Source: Bacteroidales bacterium (GTDB lineage: Bacteria > Bacteroidota > Bacteroidia > Bacteroidales > WCHB1-69). Taken from it: a stretch of 56,828 nucleotides of DNA. Below the pieces are notes generated by a model. That model was given only the letters and a program-made list of their open reading frames with translations. It was not told the origin of the DNA and ran no database searches. The stretch covers positions 1-56,828 of the forward strand of contig JAFPXF010000075.1 of assembly GCA_017394765.1 (NCBI GenBank), in the 5' to 3' direction. Made by a program: the position numbers and the translations under genes. Below, piece by piece: positions 8,335 to 16,699 of this stretch (the stretch's first letter is position 1; each line of letters starts with the position of its first letter).

Positions 8335-9165
8335 ATGTTAGTCATCACAACTGTCAATGAATTAGTTGAAAAAGCCTCTGCCGCAAAGGGCGCAGGCAAA
8401 AGCATCGGTTTGGTGCCCACCATGGGCGCATTGCACGACGGTCACCTCTCTCTCATACGACGTGCCCGCGAGGAGAACAACATTGTGTTCGTCTCCATTT
8501 TCGTCAACCCCGTACAATTCAACAACCAAGACGATTTGGTGAAGTACCCGCGCACGCTGGACCGCGACTTGGAGCTGATCGGCGACTTGGCCGATTTCGT
8601 TTTCGCGCCTTCCGTGGAGGAGGTCTTCCCCACCCCACCCTCCGAAGAGTATCATTTCGGTCCCGTGGAGGAGGTGATGGAAGGTGCCGCGCGCCCCGGT
8701 CACTTCAATGGCGTGGGTGTCATCGTGGGCCGCCTGCTCAGATGGGTCAACCCAGACAAGGCCTATTTCGGCGAAAAGGACTACCAGCAGATTGCCGTCA
8801 TCCGCGAACTCAAACGACAGATCGGGGTGCCGGCTGAAATCGTCTGCTGCCCTATCGTTCGCGAAGCCAACGGACTGGCCATGAGCTCCCGCAACCGCCG
8901 CCTCTCCCCGCACGAGTTCGAAATTGCCGCCCAGATCCATCGCATCCTGGAGGATTCCAAACTGCTGCCCGACGTGCCCGAGATCAAGCGCTTCGTGGAA
9001 ATGGAGATCGCCCGCATCCCGGAATTCAAACTCGACTACTTCGAAGTGGCCGACGACCAGACCCTGCAGACCGTTCACTCCATGAACGACGCCTCCGGCG
9101 TCATGGGCTTCATCACCGTATATGTCGGAGAAGTGCGCCTGATTGACAATATCCGCTATCGCTAA
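8335..9165 (+). CDS. panC: pantothenate synthetase
   Basis: A 276-residue enzyme of normal family length that joins pantoate and beta-alanine with ATP to make pantothenate, in the cytoplasm. Motifs: [17 protein letters not shown] near 28 (contains the HxGH nucleotide site), VNPVQFN near 60, YFGEKDYQQ near 145 and MSSRNRRLS near 183. It is followed 20 bases later by panD, which makes its beta-alanine, so the two form a pantothenate operon. Confidence 0.96.
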   Translation: MLVITTVNELVEKASAAKGAGKSIGLVPTMGALHDGHLSLIRRAREENNIVFVSIFVNPVQFNNQDDLVKYPRTLDRDLELIGDLADFVFAPSVEEVFPTPPSEEYHFGPVEEVMEGAARPGHFNGVGVIVGRLLRWVNPDKAYFGEKDYQQIAVIRELKRQIGVPAEIVCCPIVREANGLAMSSRNRRLSPHEFEIAAQIHRILEDSKLLPDVPEIKRFVEMEIARIPEFKLDYFEVADDQTLQTVHSMNDASGVMGFITVYVGEVRLIDNIRYR

Positions 9166-9185
9166 TCCCTAAAGAGACTCATCCC

Positions 9186-9530
9186 ATGAACATAGAACTG
9201 CTAAAATCCAAAATACACAGGGTTACCGTCACGGAGGCCAACCTCAGCTATGTGGGCAGCATCACCATTGACGAGACGCTGATGGAGGCCGCCCATCTGA
9301 TTGAGAACGAGAAGGTGCAGGTGCTCAATGTCAACAACGGCGAACGCCTGGAGACCTACGTCATCAAGGGTGCCAAGGACAGCGGCATCATCTGCCTCAA
9401 CGGCCCCGCCGCCCGCAAGGCATGCGTTGGCGACGTGGTGGTCATCATCTCCTACTGCTCCATGCCCGTTGAAGAGGCCCGCAGCTTCAAGCCCTGGATC
9501 ATTTTCCCGAAGGAGGGCAACAAAATTTAA
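9186..9530 (+). CDS. panD: aspartate 1-decarboxylase (pyruvoyl enzyme)
   Basis: A 114-residue proenzyme. The self-cleavage site is the Gly-Ser of [10 protein letters not shown] near residue 24, which yields the pyruvoyl-bearing large chain. [13 protein letters not shown] and [11 protein letters not shown] are family-typical. It makes beta-alanine from aspartate for PanC, encoded just upstream. Confidence 0.95.
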   Translation: MNIELLKSKIHRVTVTEANLSYVGSITIDETLMEAAHLIENEKVQVLNVNNGERLETYVIKGAKDSGIICLNGPAARKACVGDVVVIISYCSMPVEEARSFKPWIIFPKEGNKI

Positions 9531-9592
9531 TCGCAGGCGAGGATGCCCTCGTCCCCCCTGTAGTCGTATAATCATTAATCGAATATTCAATA

Positions 9593-10345
9593 ATGTACAA
9601 ACTCATACTTATCCGCCACGGCCAAAGCGAATGGAACCTTTCCAACCAGTTCACGGGTTGGACTGACGTTGACCTGACGGCTCAAGGCGTGGAGGAGGCC
9701 AAGCGTGCCGGCCGAATCCTTCGCGATTCCGATCTGGACATCCGTTTCACCTATACTTCTTTCCTGAAACGTGCCATCAAGACCCTCAACTATGTGTTGG
9801 AAGAGATGGACCGGATGTGGTTGCCCGTAGAGAAGACATGGCGGCTGAACGAGAAGCACTACGGCATGTTGCAAGGCCAGAACAAAAAAGAGGCCGTCTC
9901 CGTGTATGGCGAGGAGCAAGTCCGCCTATGGCGCCGCAGCTATGACGTGGCGCCCGCCCCCATCCCAGACGATGACCCACGTCATCCCAAGTTCGACATC
10001 CGCTACCAAGACATCAAATACAAGGATGCGCGCCCCGGCACCGAGTCGCTGCAAGACGCCACCAGACGTATCATCCCCTTGTGGAACGTGAGTATTGTGG
10101 AAAGTCTCCGCAAATACAAGCAGGTGATGATTGTGGCGCACGGCAACAGCATCCGCGGCATCATCAAGTTTATGAAGAACATGTCCAATGAGGAAATCGT
10201 CAAACTCAACATCCCGACGGGCATTCCCTATCTGATGGAACTGGACGAGGAGATGCAAGTGGTGAGCGACCAGTATATCGGCCTCTCCGAAGAGGAATTG
10301 AGGGAATTGCAGGAGAGTGTGGCCAACCAGACCAAGACCAAATAA
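9593..10345 (+). CDS. gpmA: 2,3-bisphosphoglycerate-dependent phosphoglycerate mutase
   Basis: A 250-residue glycolytic enzyme interconverting 3- and 2-phosphoglycerate. The phosphohistidine motif LIRHGQSEWN is at residue 5, followed by FTGWTDVDLT; the second active-site histidine is in VAHGNSIRG near 182, and LNEKHYGMLQG near 87 is typical. A strong terminator follows. The next gene encodes a cyclic-2,3-bisphosphoglycerate-synthase-like protein, a thematically related neighbour. Confidence 0.95.
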   Translation: MYKLILIRHGQSEWNLSNQFTGWTDVDLTAQGVEEAKRAGRILRDSDLDIRFTYTSFLKRAIKTLNYVLEEMDRMWLPVEKTWRLNEKHYGMLQGQNKKEAVSVYGEEQVRLWRRSYDVAPAPIPDDDPRHPKFDIRYQDIKYKDARPGTESLQDATRRIIPLWNVSIVESLRKYKQVMIVAHGNSIRGIIKFMKNMSNEEIVKLNIPTGIPYLMELDEEMQVVSDQYIGLSEEELRELQESVANQTKTK

Positions 10346-10352
10346 AAAAAAT

Positions 10353-10385
10353 GCGGATGTTGAATTGACATCTGCTTTTTTTGTT
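10353..10385 (+). terminator. rho-independent terminator after gpmA
   Basis: GCGGATGT and ACATCTGC form an 8-pair stem (one G-U) around a 6-base loop and run into a T-rich tail. Confidence 0.85.
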
Positions 10386-10403
10386 TTTCTAGAGAAAATT
10401 TAC

Positions 10404-10411
10404 TATATTTG
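10404..10411 (+). promoter_or_regulatory. -7 promoter box
   Basis: TATATTTG between the gpmA terminator and the next gene, 61 bases before its ATG. Confidence 0.7.
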
Positions 10412-10471
10412 CCCCCGCAAAAATTGAAACAACAAACAAACTCTATTTTAATAACTTAAAACAATTATTTT

Positions 10472-11890
10472 ATGAAAAAAGTCAGAAATGTCATCATCAT
10501 TGGTGCTGCTGGAAGAGACTTCCACAACTTCAACACCTTCTTCCGCCACAACAAAAACTACAACGTAGTGGCTTTCACGGCCGAGCAGATCCCCGGTATC
10601 GACGACCGTTTGTATCCGAAGGAACTGGCCGGCGAGGATTTGTATCCGAAGGGCATTAAGATCTACCCCGAATCCATGCTGACCGAGTTGATCCAAAAGT
10701 TTGATGTTGACGATTGTGTCTTCGCATACAGCGACAAGCCCTATTCTTACGTGATGGGCGTGAGCGCCATCGTGAACGCCGCTGGCGCCAACTTCTGGCT
10801 GATGGGCCCGAAGGACACGATGATCCCCTCCAAGAAGCCCGTCATCGCCGTCGGCGCTACCCGTACGGGCTGCGGTAAGTCCCAAACCTCCCGCAAAATC
10901 ATCGAATACCTCGTCGGTATGGGCTTCAAAGTCGTCGCCGTCCGTCACCCGATGCCTTACGATCCCGATCTGAACAAACAGATCGTCCAACGTTTCGCTT
11001 GCGTTGACGACCTCAAATATCAAAACTGCACCATCGAGGAGATGGAAGAGTACGAACCGCACGTGGTCACCAAACGTAACGTCATCTACGCTGGTGTGGA
11101 CTACGAAGCCATCCTCAAGGGCGGCAAGACCAAAGATCCTCAAACCGGCAAGTGGGTTGAGATGGCTGGCGCCGAGAAGGATCCCGACGGCTGCGACATC
11201 GTGCTGTGGGACGGTGGCAACAACGACTTCCCCTTCTACAAACCCGACCTGACCATCGGCGTGGCCGATCCTTTGCGTCCCGGCGCCGAAGTCAGCTACT
11301 ATCCCGGTGAAGTGGTCGCCCGTATCGCTGACGTCATCGTCATCAACAAGATCGACTCCGCTTCCCTCGAGAACATCAACACCGTGCGTGCCAACCTCGC
11401 CAAGATCAACCCGAACGCCAAGCAAATTGACGCCGCTTCCATCCTGACGGTTGACAAACCCGAACTCCTGAAGGGCAAACGCGTCCTCGTGGTCGAAGAC
11501 GGTCCTACGTTGACCCACGGTGAGATGAAGATCGGTGCCGGCACGGTTGCCGCCATGAAATATGGTGCCGCCGAGCTCGTCGATCCTCGTCCTTACACCG
11601 TTGGTGAGCTCACCACCACCTTCGAGCGCTACCCGAACATCGGCACCCTCCTTCCCGCTATGGGCTATGGCGAGCAGCAGATGAAGGACCTCGAGAAGAC
11701 CATCGCCAACACCAAGTGCGACGCCGTCGTCATCGGCACCCCGATCGACCTGCCGCGCTTCATCAAGATCAAACAACCCGTTGTGAAGGTTGGTTACGAA
11801 CTCCAGGAGATCGGCACCCCGACCCTGAAGGAAGTTTTGGACGATTTCGTCGCAAAACACAACCTCAAACCCAGAAGAAGAAGAAAATAA
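10472..11890 (+). CDS. cyclic 2,3-diphosphoglycerate synthase-like P-loop NTPase
   Basis: A 472-residue protein. It opens with a Rossmann-like segment (RNVIIIGAAGRDFHNFN) and has a Walker A loop GATRTGCGKSQ near residue 130, LWDGGNNDFPF near 246 and VINKIDSA near 290. This is the layout of the archaeal cyclic 2,3-bisphosphoglycerate synthetase family, often labelled GTPase in bacteria. The metabolite is established in methanogens; its presence in Bacteroidota is not, so the bacterial substrate is uncertain. It is transcribed alone between two terminators and placed next to gpmA, whose cofactor is 2,3-bisphosphoglycerate. The frequent use of a few codons suggests high expression. Confidence 0.75.
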   Translation: MKKVRNVIIIGAAGRDFHNFNTFFRHNKNYNVVAFTAEQIPGIDDRLYPKELAGEDLYPKGIKIYPESMLTELIQKFDVDDCVFAYSDKPYSYVMGVSAIVNAAGANFWLMGPKDTMIPSKKPVIAVGATRTGCGKSQTSRKIIEYLVGMGFKVVAVRHPMPYDPDLNKQIVQRFACVDDLKYQNCTIEEMEEYEPHVVTKRNVIYAGVDYEAILKGGKTKDPQTGKWVEMAGAEKDPDGCDIVLWDGGNNDFPFYKPDLTIGVADPLRPGAEVSYYPGEVVARIADVIVINKIDSASLENINTVRANLAKINPNAKQIDAASILTVDKPELLKGKRVLVVEDGPTLTHGEMKIGAGTVAAMKYGAAELVDPRPYTVGELTTTFERYPNIGTLLPAMGYGEQQMKDLEKTIANTKCDAVVIGTPIDLPRFIKIKQPVVKVGYELQEIGTPTLKEVLDDFVAKHNLKPRRRRK

Positions 11891-11915
11891 CCCCTTTCGG
11901 TTTTTTTTTACGAGA

Positions 11916-11948
11916 AGAGGCGTTCCCTTGTGGAGCGCCTCTTTTTTT
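11916..11948 (+). terminator. rho-independent terminator
   Basis: AGAGGCG pairs with CGCCTCT and is followed by seven T. It ends the plus-strand unit before the convergent acyltransferase operon. Confidence 0.85.
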
Positions 11949-11960
11949 GCAGATTCACAC

Positions 11961-13019
11961 CTATATCTTCCTTCCCACCTTCTTGAGCATTCGCATCACT
12001 TTGCGATGACGCCGGATCATCCAGTTCTCTATCATTTCGTTTTCCGTCATGGGCGCATCCTCTTTCGTGCGCTTTCTCGCATTGATGAACCGAAGATATG
12101 CCCCGATGTGCCGCATCTTCTTTTCGTGGTAGATCAGGTCAAACGGGATGAGAACAGCGGTATCCTCAATGTTGTGCATCAGATGGTTCACGGCCGTGCC
12201 GAACATAAGCATCTGGGAGGTGATGGAGATATACGCCGTCACATTCGGCGGGATGTTCACCCCGCGCATTCTGGCCGCCTCCCGGAGCAACTTGTAGTCT
12301 TCCGCCAGATCCTCCTTGTGTACAACCAGGTCCATCAATCCCGGATCAGAATCCGGCATGATGGTCTGGTCATCCCACGGACGAACAAGCTCATCCTTGT
12401 CACCATAGTGTTTCCAGAGGAAATGGTAAATCAGATCCCTGACAATATGGTCGTATGACGGATATACGGTTATCTTTCCAAAGAAGTAGAGCAGATTGGG
12501 GTTCTTCATGATAATGGCCACCAAGCCATCCCACAAGTTGTCAAGAGCAAAAATGGACTTTGAACCATTCTTGGAACTCTGATATGCCGGGGCCACAAAA
12601 TTGCGTCCGAGTTCCAGCACATGCGGCAGGTACTCATCGATAAACTTCTGGGAGAAGCGGAACTGATGGGAACTTGCCATGATTGGCTGACCCTTCTCGT
12701 CAAACTTTGCATCAGAGCCATAGAAGAAGCGATAGCCGCCTACAATTGCCTCGTTGTCAGGGTCCCATATAATCAACTGCTTGTAGGGGTTCTCCATTTT
12801 GTCGTATTCGTCAAGGTCCACCGCATTGCCCGTGGAGCCGCCGGCTTCGCGGAAAGTCAGCTCGCGCAGTCTTCCGACCTCCGTCAAGACATGGGGGGAA
12901 TCTTGCCAGGTTACGATGTAGAGCTCATTGTGCCCCTTGTTGGTGTCTTCCAGTTTCTTGGATTTGGTAAGTTCTGCCTTCAGCAGTTCAACCGGTACAG
13001 GATCAATTATGGTATTCAT
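11961..13019 (-). CDS. glsB: GNAT-type N-acyltransferase, GlsB-like (glycine lipid synthesis)
   Basis: A 352-residue protein of the ornithine/glycine-lipid N-acyltransferase (GNAT) type. ELTFREAGGSTGNAVDLDEYD near 53, GGYRFFYG near 94 and LELGRNFVAP near 135 match the acyl-ACP-dependent family. In Bacteroides thetaiotaomicron GlsB adds the first, 3-hydroxy acyl chain to glycine and its neighbour GlsA adds the second. Here the partner is encoded 15 bases upstream in the same operon, which supports this reading over a generic GNAT. Confidence 0.8.
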   Translation of the reverse strand: MNTIIDPVPVELLKAELTKSKKLEDTNKGHNELYIVTWQDSPHVLTEVGRLRELTFREAGGSTGNAVDLDEYDKMENPYKQLIIWDPDNEAIVGGYRFFYGSDAKFDEKGQPIMASSHQFRFSQKFIDEYLPHVLELGRNFVAPAYQSSKNGSKSIFALDNLWDGLVAIIMKNPNLLYFFGKITVYPSYDHIVRDLIYHFLWKHYGDKDELVRPWDDQTIMPDSDPGLMDLVVHKEDLAEDYKLLREAARMRGVNIPPNVTAYISITSQMLMFGTAVNHLMHNIEDTAVLIPFDLIYHEKKMRHIGAYLRFINARKRTKEDAPMTENEMIENWMIRRHRKVMRMLKKVGRKI

Positions 13020-13034
13020 CGTGATAAATTATTG

Positions 13035-13892
13035 TCAATCAATACTGGATGGCCATGGATTGGAGACTATGCCCGCCATGTCACGCATAACCTTGTGCGC
13101 CGCATCGCGTATGCGGGCCGCATCCTCCTTACGGGGGGTGCTGGGATCAGGCATGATCGGGTCTCCCACATGGAGGGTGAGCAGGGGTTCGTCCTTGCTG
13201 AAGAATCTGCGCCACCCGGTGCGCGGCCTGAACGAGATCACCATTGGAACAACGGGAAGGGCATATTTGCAGGCCATATTGAAGGCCCCAATCTTGAAAG
13301 GCCGGATCGGAGCATAGAATTTCCAGCTGCAGCTTTCGGGGAATATGTGGATCCATTGCTTGTCAGCGTGCAGTTCATCCATTGCCTGGTCAAACTTCCG
13401 AAGGCCACTGTAGTTGTCCGGGATGGCGACGCCGCCGATGTGTTTCATCAGGAATCCGTCCTGGCCCTTGAACGGCTCGGAGTACATCGGGATCCATGCC
13501 TTGCGGTAGCGCATTGCCTGCAACACGGAAATCATATCCCATCTGCCGATATGATTGCAGACGGTCATCACGCCGTTGGCGAAGAGTCTGCGGTTTTTGC
13601 GAATCTTGTCACGGCCCTCAATCCTGAGTCCGTACCGGATGCGGTTGGCCGGAAAAGCCACAAACCAGGTGATACAATATATAATAAAGTGCCAAATCTT
13701 GAACTTCAGCGACTTGTCAAGATAGGGGTACGTCCCGTCGAACTTCATATCCTTGCATTTCCCCCGGATGGGAGCCATTTTCTTGAACGGGTCGTCTCCA
13801 GAGAAAATCTCGGACGGTTCAGGGACATACGCCCCTTCACTGACCTTGAAGTTGCGATACGCCGGACCGAACGATGAATAATCCTCTAACAT
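13035..13892 (-). CDS. glsA: PlsC-type O-acyltransferase, GlsA-like
   Basis: I start at MLEDYSSFGP (13892); the longer frame would begin upstream of the -7 box at 13928-13935. The product is 285 residues. The acyltransferase signature is CNHIGRWDM (HxxxxD) near 115, with FPESCSWKF in place of the usual FPEGT and a membrane-associating stretch WHFIIYCITWFVAF near 67. It should O-acylate the N-acyl glycine made by the next gene, at the inner membrane. Confidence 0.8.
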   Translation of the reverse strand: MLEDYSSFGPAYRNFKVSEGAYVPEPSEIFSGDDPFKKMAPIRGKCKDMKFDGTYPYLDKSLKFKIWHFIIYCITWFVAFPANRIRYGLRIEGRDKIRKNRRLFANGVMTVCNHIGRWDMISVLQAMRYRKAWIPMYSEPFKGQDGFLMKHIGGVAIPDNYSGLRKFDQAMDELHADKQWIHIFPESCSWKFYAPIRPFKIGAFNMACKYALPVVPMVISFRPRTGWRRFFSKDEPLLTLHVGDPIMPDPSTPRKEDAARIRDAAHKVMRDMAGIVSNPWPSSID

Positions 13893-13927
13893 AATATAAG
13901 AGTAAACAGTAGTGTTAAAAACAAGTG

Positions 13928-13935
13928 CAAAAATA
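13928..13935 (-). promoter_or_regulatory. -7 promoter box for glsA-glsB
   Basis: Reads TATTTTTG on the minus strand, 36 bases before the chosen glsA start. Confidence 0.7.
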
Positions 13936-13978
13936 GCAAAAAAGTGATTGGACGACATGCCTGTCGCGTTTTTTTTTG

Positions 13979-13986
13979 TAAATTTG
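13979..13986 (+). promoter_or_regulatory. -7 promoter box for the AddAB-like operon
   Basis: TAAATTTG, 29 bases before the ATG at 14015; divergent from the glsA promoter. Confidence 0.65.
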
Positions 13987-14014
13987 CCGTTTCAAAATAG
14001 TCAAATCATATTTT

Positions 14015-16699
14015 ATGCTTAAACTAATATTCAGCCCCTATTATGACGGGAACTGTTACGCAGGAAATCCCGACAAAAAACAATGCGAGCTCGGCACGAA
14101 GTATGTCGGACCGCTCGGTTTGTTGGACGAATTGGAGCTGAGGGCGGGACTCACCGGAAGGTATTCCGACGATATCCAACGCTCCATCCTCTATGCACGC
14201 TCCATTAAAAAAGCCATTGCCGGCAACAAAGATCTGTTTTTCGCCAAGTCGTTTGCCAAAGACAAAATCAGGACGGCCTACGTTGTGTTAGGATGGCGCG
14301 ATGCCCTTGTGAAAGCAGGTTGGAACAAGACAATTACGGGCAGTAGCCGTCTCGACGGACTGGCTGCTGTGGAAAAGTTTTTCACCGAAAAAGGCGAAGC
14401 CGACCGCTGGCGTGCCATCTTGGAACTTTCCATAGCTATGCCTCTGTTGGACAAAGACGACTGCATCGAGGTTGCATGTAAGAAGGAACACTTGGAACCG
14501 CTTTACAGACAGCTGTTCGAAAATATGGAAAAAAACGGCTGTACGATTAGCTACGCCCCGATGGACATTGCTAACAATCTGCACCAAAAAGCCAAAGTTC
14601 TATCGTTCAAAAACGACCTCGAAATGGCCGAATGGCTGGTGCAACAGAAGTTGGGCGACAACGATGTGGTGGTATGCGATGACGCATCCATTCTGAACCT
14701 CAACCTCTCATTGGAGGGAAAGCCCCAGTTCGGTGATGAGAGCAATGCCATAGGCGCCGTGATGCAGATTTTCACGTTAGGGCTCCAACTGTTCAATAAG
14801 CCACTCAACCTCAACACGTTGTTGGCATACCTGCAACTGCCGTCAACGCCTCTCGCCTCGACATGCGTGAAACGAACTAATAAGAAGGATGGTACATACT
14901 ATTACCCGTCGCTACGCCGTGTTCTTTTTGATCAATTGCTGGAAGACAACGGCATTGGTACAGCGTGGAATACGCTTATCAATGAAGCGGTGTACGACCA
15001 CGAAGGTAAGGATATTTCCAAATCGCCCCAAAGAGCCACTGCTTTGTTGTTCATCAACCAATGGACAAAGGTTGAAGAAATTGGCGGCAAGTACACCGTG
15101 AAGAAGAAAATTGTTGTGGATTTTCTCGATGCTATGAAAAAATGGGCAAAAAAGAATCTGTTCGACGAGAACAAAGCCCTGCAGTTCAATGCGGTGGCCG
15201 ATAACTGCGATACAATGAATTTGATTTTAGAAGATGAGCCTGATGTAATCAACACCAGCGATCTTTTGCTGTGGACTTCGCAAATTACACGACCTGTGAC
15301 ATTGCTCAACCAGCCGGCTCGGGTAGGTTGCATCAACGTTACGCACTCCGTCGCCGACATCCAAACCGCCCCCGACACCCTTTATTGGGCATGCACCACT
15401 CCAGAGTACAACTTCAGGTACGACCTTGAATTTCTTAATCCTAACGAAATATCCATTCTTGAACAAAACGGTATTAAGGTGTCCAGCCGGGAAACAGTGC
15501 TAAAAGCCCGACGCGAGGTTATGTTAGGCGTTTTGTCGAAAGTGAAGAAGCAGATTTTCCTACTCGAATGCGACATCATCGGAGGCTCGCTCCCTGTTGA
15601 AGACCCTGTCGCCACGGAGTTGCGACTCACAGGAAAACTCAATATAAAACCCGAAGCTCCCAACTTGAAAGGCTGGATAAAAAACAATGTGATGTCCGGT
15701 TCCACCAAGCAAGGGGAGTATAAGGTGAAGCCTTCGGTATTCAAATTGCTTGACACGGAGAAGGCTAACGGTGGTCTCAAGAAGGAGATGGAAAGCTACA
15801 GCAGCCTCGACGAACTCATCCAAAGGCCATTCGACTATGTGATGGATTATATTCTTGGCCTGCACCAATATGGCACGGCTGCAATGGCCGACATGGACAC
15901 CGTGAAGGGAAATGTGGCCCACGCATACATGGAAAAGTTGACGGAAAACGGAAACAGTGTGATAGCGGATATGATAAAGCTGCATGGCACTGATTTTGAA
16001 ACGCAAATCAACCTTTTGGCCGAAACACAGGGAGCCATACTGCTTTTAGAAGAAAATGAATTGGAATTCAAGCGTTTCAAGAGTCTTTTGAAAAAAAGTG
16101 TCGGCATCTTACTTGATATCATAGACCAAAACCATCTGACCATTGTTGGGGCGGAACAATATTACGAAGCCGATGTGCCTGTCATTGGGAAAATGAACGC
16201 CCGCATCGACTATGTGCTTACCGACAACAACGGCGATTATGTGATTATCGATTTCAAATGGAACGAGAGCACAACTTACCAAAAGAAACTCGCACAAAAT
16301 GATGCGTTTCAACTGGCGGTTTACAAGGCTGTAGTGGAAAAATATCTGGAAGACAATAATGACAAACACAAGGTCTGTTTTATGGGCTACTATGCCTTGC
16401 CACGACATACCCTTTACACCGTTTACGACAATCTGAAACACATAAACATAGAAATAGTCGTACCAGATAGCAGCAACGACTTGATGCCGCTGGCCGCCAA
16501 TTCCTACTCTTATAGGATGGAGCAACTGAAATCAGGCCTTATCGAAGAAGGCGAGAGCATGGAACTCGCCAACTTGCAGTATGTGAAGGATACTTTGAGC
16601 AAGCAACTCTATCCGCTTAGAGGCGACTACAATGATAACACTCTGAAAGCCACCGGTTATGGCAATAAAAACATCGTATTGAAAGGAGGACTTGAATAA
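14015..16699 (+). CDS. AddB-like PD-(D/E)XK nuclease subunit
   Basis: An 894-residue protein. The C-terminal 200 residues are a RecB-family nuclease: ADVPVIGKMNARIDYV near 713, VIIDFKWNES near 745 (the D-x-K pair) and QLAVYKAV near 768 (the QxxxY motif). The body has no intact Walker A, as expected of AddB/RexB-type partners. Its stop overlaps the helicase start in TAATG, so the two are translationally coupled. The pair probably processes double-strand ends for recombination and degrades foreign linear DNA. Confidence 0.8.
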   Translation: MLKLIFSPYYDGNCYAGNPDKKQCELGTKYVGPLGLLDELELRAGLTGRYSDDIQRSILYARSIKKAIAGNKDLFFAKSFAKDKIRTAYVVLGWRDALVKAGWNKTITGSSRLDGLAAVEKFFTEKGEADRWRAILELSIAMPLLDKDDCIEVACKKEHLEPLYRQLFENMEKNGCTISYAPMDIANNLHQKAKVLSFKNDLEMAEWLVQQKLGDNDVVVCDDASILNLNLSLEGKPQFGDESNAIGAVMQIFTLGLQLFNKPLNLNTLLAYLQLPSTPLASTCVKRTNKKDGTYYYPSLRRVLFDQLLEDNGIGTAWNTLINEAVYDHEGKDISKSPQRATALLFINQWTKVEEIGGKYTVKKKIVVDFLDAMKKWAKKNLFDENKALQFNAVADNCDTMNLILEDEPDVINTSDLLLWTSQITRPVTLLNQPARVGCINVTHSVADIQTAPDTLYWACTTPEYNFRYDLEFLNPNEISILEQNGIKVSSRETVLKARREVMLGVLSKVKKQIFLLECDIIGGSLPVEDPVATELRLTGKLNIKPEAPNLKGWIKNNVMSGSTKQGEYKVKPSVFKLLDTEKANGGLKKEMESYSSLDELIQRPFDYVMDYILGLHQYGTAAMADMDTVKGNVAHAYMEKLTENGNSVIADMIKLHGTDFETQINLLAETQGAILLLEENELEFKRFKSLLKKSVGILLDIIDQNHLTIVGAEQYYEADVPVIGKMNARIDYVLTDNNGDYVIIDFKWNESTTYQKKLAQNDAFQLAVYKAVVEKYLEDNNDKHKVCFMGYYALPRHTLYTVYDNLKHINIEIVVPDSSNDLMPLAANSYSYRMEQLKSGLIEEGESMELANLQYVKDTLSKQLYPLRGDYNDNTLKATGYGNKNIVLKGGLE

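Noticed and set aside
10448..11860. A 470-codon open frame on the minus strand, nearly coextensive with the NTPase gene
   Set aside because: It mirrors the codon bias of the plus-strand gene, gives a low-complexity Val/Asp/His/Gly-rich protein, and has no promoter box. The P-loop protein on the plus strand is convincing.
12621..13877. 418-codon plus-strand open frame opposite the two acyltransferase genes
   Set aside because: No recognisable domains; both minus-strand genes have clear motifs and a promoter.
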